A DNA stretch of 40,167 nucleotides. It comes from Pirellulales bacterium (GTDB lineage: Bacteria; Planctomycetota; Planctomycetia; Pirellulales; UBA1268). Where the stretch lies: assembly GCA_016779265.1 (NCBI GenBank), contig JADHNY010000027.1:1-40167 (forward strand). The letters are read 5' to 3'. A program made the translations under genes and the position numbers. Of the stretch, positions 36,583-40,167 are shown in pieces; the first letter of the stretch is position 1, and every line of letters begins with the position of its first letter. The notes under the pieces were generated by a model, which saw only the letters and a list, made by a program, of their open reading frames with translations, searched no databases and was not told the origin of the DNA.

Positions 36583-37626
36583 TCCTGGTCTCCCGTCGAT
36601 CTCGCGAACCCGTCTGCTGCCTCTCCACACCGTTCCAGGTTCCCGTGTCATCCTGCCCTTCGGAAGCCCACGGCGGGCATGGGTGGCATTGAATAGCTAC
36701 GGTGCAGCGAGAGCCTTTCTCAAGCATCGCTCACGCTCGCCAGCCTTGGTATCCTAGCCGCCGGCTGGCTCCGCCAGTTGCTGCAGGCCAGTTGCTTCAG
36801 GAATGGGTCAAAAACTTCAGTTTCACAAAACCCCATATTTTGTTACCCTCTCGATATCGGAGGAACATCCTCTGATAGTTCTCGCGAAAGGAACGTTACT
36901 GACCGCGTGCGATCACTCGTGACTGCAGAAGCAAGCGCTCTGCCGAAGGGCAGAGGGCTGCGTTCTCAAGATGTGATTCCAGTCAGTGCGTCCGTTCGCT
37001 CATCGCTGTGCCCGCTGCACACGGTGCTTCCTGGATGCGTTCGTCTTCTGGTGGAGTCGTGGCCTGATCGCTAATCAGGCTGCGCTGTCGCCGGTGGGCA
37101 ACTCCCGCTTTTCCGATCGCGGGAACCGGCGCCGGAAATCCCTTCTTCACCTGCCGCCGTGGATGCTCGCATCCGGTCCTACAGGCTCACCGCCCACTGA
37201 GAGGACGCCGTGCCCATCCACCGCAGGCCATGGGGGAGCCCATGGCCGCGCAGAAAATATGTGTTTGCCATTCCTCCACTGCGAGTAGGTGAGAGGCCGC
37301 GACTGCGATCTCACCAGCTTCTCGAGTACGGCGGCTGCACCAAATCACCAAACCGTCGACCAAGCGATCGCCGCGGGCATGACGACGACGCAGATTCCAG
37401 GTCAATGCCACACCACACGCGATCTGCTGTGTCTTCACGACATCCTCAGAGGATGCGGCTCGGTTCTCGCCGCTCATCGCGTGCATCACCCAAGAAACTC
37501 ACCTGCGAGGCGGCGGCTCGACGGCCAGGCCGTGCTCCGCCGGTCATCCAAAACACCGTCCACCAAACTTCTCATGTTTCCACGAACACGACCCTTCACG
37601 AACTCACTCAAACCAGGAGCCCGCTC
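36583..37626. other. 1-kb stretch without a credible gene
   Basis: Between the haem protein gene and the PEP-CTERM gene there is no frame with family-like sequence. The first 250 bp include an AT-rich patch near 36808-36850 that may hold promoters for the flanking divergent genes. From 36938 to 37247 there are five clean hairpins (listed separately). The last 380 bp are featureless apart from a strong AGGAG ribosome site just before 37627. Confidence 0.6.
36938..37247 (+). ncRNA. Candidate structured RNA or 5' leader, unidentified class
   Basis: Five inverted repeats occur in about 310 nt: 36938-36955 (7 bp, loop GAAG), 37062-37080 (7 bp, loop CGCTA), 37089-37131 (7 bp then 6 bp with a one-sided 7-nt bulge), 37161-37174 (5 bp, loop CTCG), and 37226-37247 (9 bp, loop GGAG). 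No T-runs follow, so they are not terminators. They do not match riboswitch cores that I can recall (cobalamin, c-di-GMP and others checked by eye). The strand is assumed plus because the PEP-CTERM gene lies downstream; DNA-level function is also possible. Confidence 0.35.
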
Positions 37627-38346
37627 ATGACCATCCGCCAGAACATCCTCCGCCTCGTCGCTATCGCCGCCCTAGCCGCCGTCACCATGATCGCATCGCT
37701 TGATCACGCTCGTAGTGCAACGCTCTATGACACGTTTGGCACGAGTGCAGGATTGGCAAATCCTGGATTTAGAAACAACATGGGGTTTGGCTTGAGCTTT
37801 CAAACCACTGCCAATGAATACACGCTGACCAAAGTGACGTTCGCCGTTGCGAGAGACTCCGGCGCTACTCTTGATGGCAACCTCGTTGTCCGGCTTTGGG
37901 ATTCCACTGGATCGGGTAGTCTGCCAGGTGCTCAAATCGGTGGCGATCTCGGGACGTTTCCGCTCAGTGGACTATCAGAGTACGTACCTGTTGGAGGGGG
38001 CTATCAGCCCATCGTCGTCGACGGGCTGAATATTGGATTAAGCCCTTCCACAAACTACTGGGCGACCGTAACACTCACAGGAAATACAGCGACGGGTTCT
38101 GCAAATCAGTATTACATTCAGTATACAACAGCGCCTTCTGGAACGACCACAGGATCGCTGGGTGCTACACAAGATACAGATGATACTGGAACTGACGCTT
38201 GGCAAGGCCCATTCTCGACCGCTTTTCAAATTGGGTCTGTTGAAGCTGTCCCTGAGCCTGCCACGCTGTCGATGGTTGCCGGCGCGGGCCTGGTGGTCCT
38301 TCTGACGTATCGCCGGCGGCACTCAACCTGCGGGCGGGTGTCGTAA
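37627..38346 (+). CDS. PEP-CTERM sorting-domain protein, choice-of-anchor type
   Basis: A 239-aa exported surface protein. The signal peptide is residues 1 to about 30 (LRLVAIAALAAVTMIASL, then ARSA). The middle is a beta-rich domain (TLYDTFGTSAGLANPG ... YTLTKVTFAVAR) resembling the choice-of-anchor R type found in PEP-CTERM proteins. The end is a canonical PEP-CTERM signal: VPEPATLSMVAGAGLVVLLT followed by YRRRH. Such proteins are processed by exosortase; none is encoded here. AGGAG lies 7 nt upstream. Codon use is more AT-rich than in neighbouring genes. Confidence 0.9.
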   Translation: MTIRQNILRLVAIAALAAVTMIASLDHARSATLYDTFGTSAGLANPGFRNNMGFGLSFQTTANEYTLTKVTFAVARDSGATLDGNLVVRLWDSTGSGSLPGAQIGGDLGTFPLSGLSEYVPVGGGYQPIVVDGLNIGLSPSTNYWATVTLTGNTATGSANQYYIQYTTAPSGTTTGSLGATQDTDDTGTDAWQGPFSTAFQIGSVEAVPEPATLSMVAGAGLVVLLTYRRRHSTCGRVS

Positions 38347-38522
38347 GAGAGGGCCACCTGAGTGAGATACTGATGTGCATGGAGTTTTGTCAGCCTCTCC
38401 TGGCGAGACCGCTGTGGCATCGACTCGGCCGCGGCGATACCCTTCCATTCACTCGGGGATAAATGTGTCTGGAAAAGGGAACACGCCGCAGAGGCGGCGC
38501 GGAGCGAGAAGGGGAGAAGCAC

Positions 38523-39962
<1,440 letters not shown>

Positions 39963-39997
39963 GCCAAACGATGGCTCTCAGGAAAACAGGTCGTGGA

Positions 39998-40167
39998 TCA
40001 CCTGCCCGCCGTCGGGGCTGGCCACTCTCGCACGGTGTCGCCGTTGCTGAAGCGAATCAGCTGCAGATCGACCGGTGAACCCTCTGCGGCAGGCAGATGC
40101 AGCCGAACGATGCCCGCCGGCTGATCAATCGGCACCAGCAGTGTCACCGTCTGCCAGGTGTTGCCGC
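39998..40167 (-). CDS. 3' end of an unidentified gene (truncated by window edge)
   Basis: The last 55 codons of a minus-strand frame ending at TGA (39998-40000). The product fragment reads NTWQTVTLLVPIDQPAG ... VDLQLIRFSNGDTVREW, a beta-strand pattern like a C-terminal carbohydrate-binding or sulfatase-type sandwich module. Codon-position composition is consistent with real coding sequence, and the gene is convergent with the Gfo/Idh/MocA gene. No family is assigned. Confidence 0.5.
   Translation of the reverse strand, partial: GNTWQTVTLLVPIDQPAGIVRLHLPAAEGSPVDLQLIRFSNGDTVREWPAPTAGR

Noticed and set aside
37187..37489. Minus-strand 100-codon ORF in the gene-free stretch
   Set aside because: No family-like motifs, no ribosome site, and it crosses the 9-bp hairpin at 37226-37247.

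Overview
The window is GC-rich, dense bacterial DNA that reads as chromosome from a planctomycete. The lineage call rests on family content: a DUF1587/1592/1588-type haem-binding protein paired with a Tat-exported DUF1552 protein, a secreted FG-GAP protein with a LEPR-XLL-like sorting motif, a PEP-CTERM protein, a Tat-exported Gfo/Idh/MocA dehydrogenase, and an RsbV/RsbW-like partner-switch pair. There are no rRNAs, CRISPR arrays, transposases or phage genes. One tRNA (Asn, anticodon GTT) lies near the left edge.

Layout. 1-1442: tRNA-Asn, short repeats, and a minus-strand STAS plus anti-sigma-kinase pair. 1975-4210: groES-groEL on the plus strand, followed by an unusual array of about 51-bp hairpin-forming tandem repeats whose first unit contains the groEL stop codon, then a strong terminator. 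4209-14157: a cell-surface glycan region with two paralogous sulfotransferases (one fused to a DUF4177-like domain), a beta-propeller-like protein and three glycosyltransferase-family proteins. One of these appears to lack its donor-binding half and one carries an inserted hydrophobic segment. A secreted cyclophilin/FG-GAP protein is embedded on the opposite strand. 14211-17113: a small protein translationally coupled to an Ebo-type TatD hydrolase, facing a GNAT plus DegT/StrS aminotransferase pair likely to make an N-acylated amino sugar. 17231-19909: an iron(II) uptake operon feoA-feoB plus a 58-aa membrane protein, with a perfect Fur-box palindrome upstream and a terminator downstream. 20010-24561: bioD, overlapping tail-to-tail with a GH57 glucanotransferase; galT; and an AhpC peroxiredoxin. 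24602-31148: FtsH, and divergently dxr - site-2 protease (up to four PDZ-like segments) - HAD hydrolase. 31291-36582: a secreted hypothetical protein and the DUF1552/DUF1592 pair. 36583-37626: about 1 kb without a credible gene but with five clean hairpins within about 310 nt. 37627-40167: a PEP-CTERM protein, a Gfo/Idh/MocA dehydrogenase and the 3' end of an unidentified gene.

Most of the window is housekeeping (protein folding and quality control, isoprenoid and biotin synthesis, iron uptake). The accessory interest lies in the sulfotransferase/glycosyltransferase cluster, the groEL 3' repeat array, the hairpin-rich region upstream of the PEP-CTERM gene, and the small feo-associated gene. 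All family assignments come from reading motifs by eye; no database search was run.
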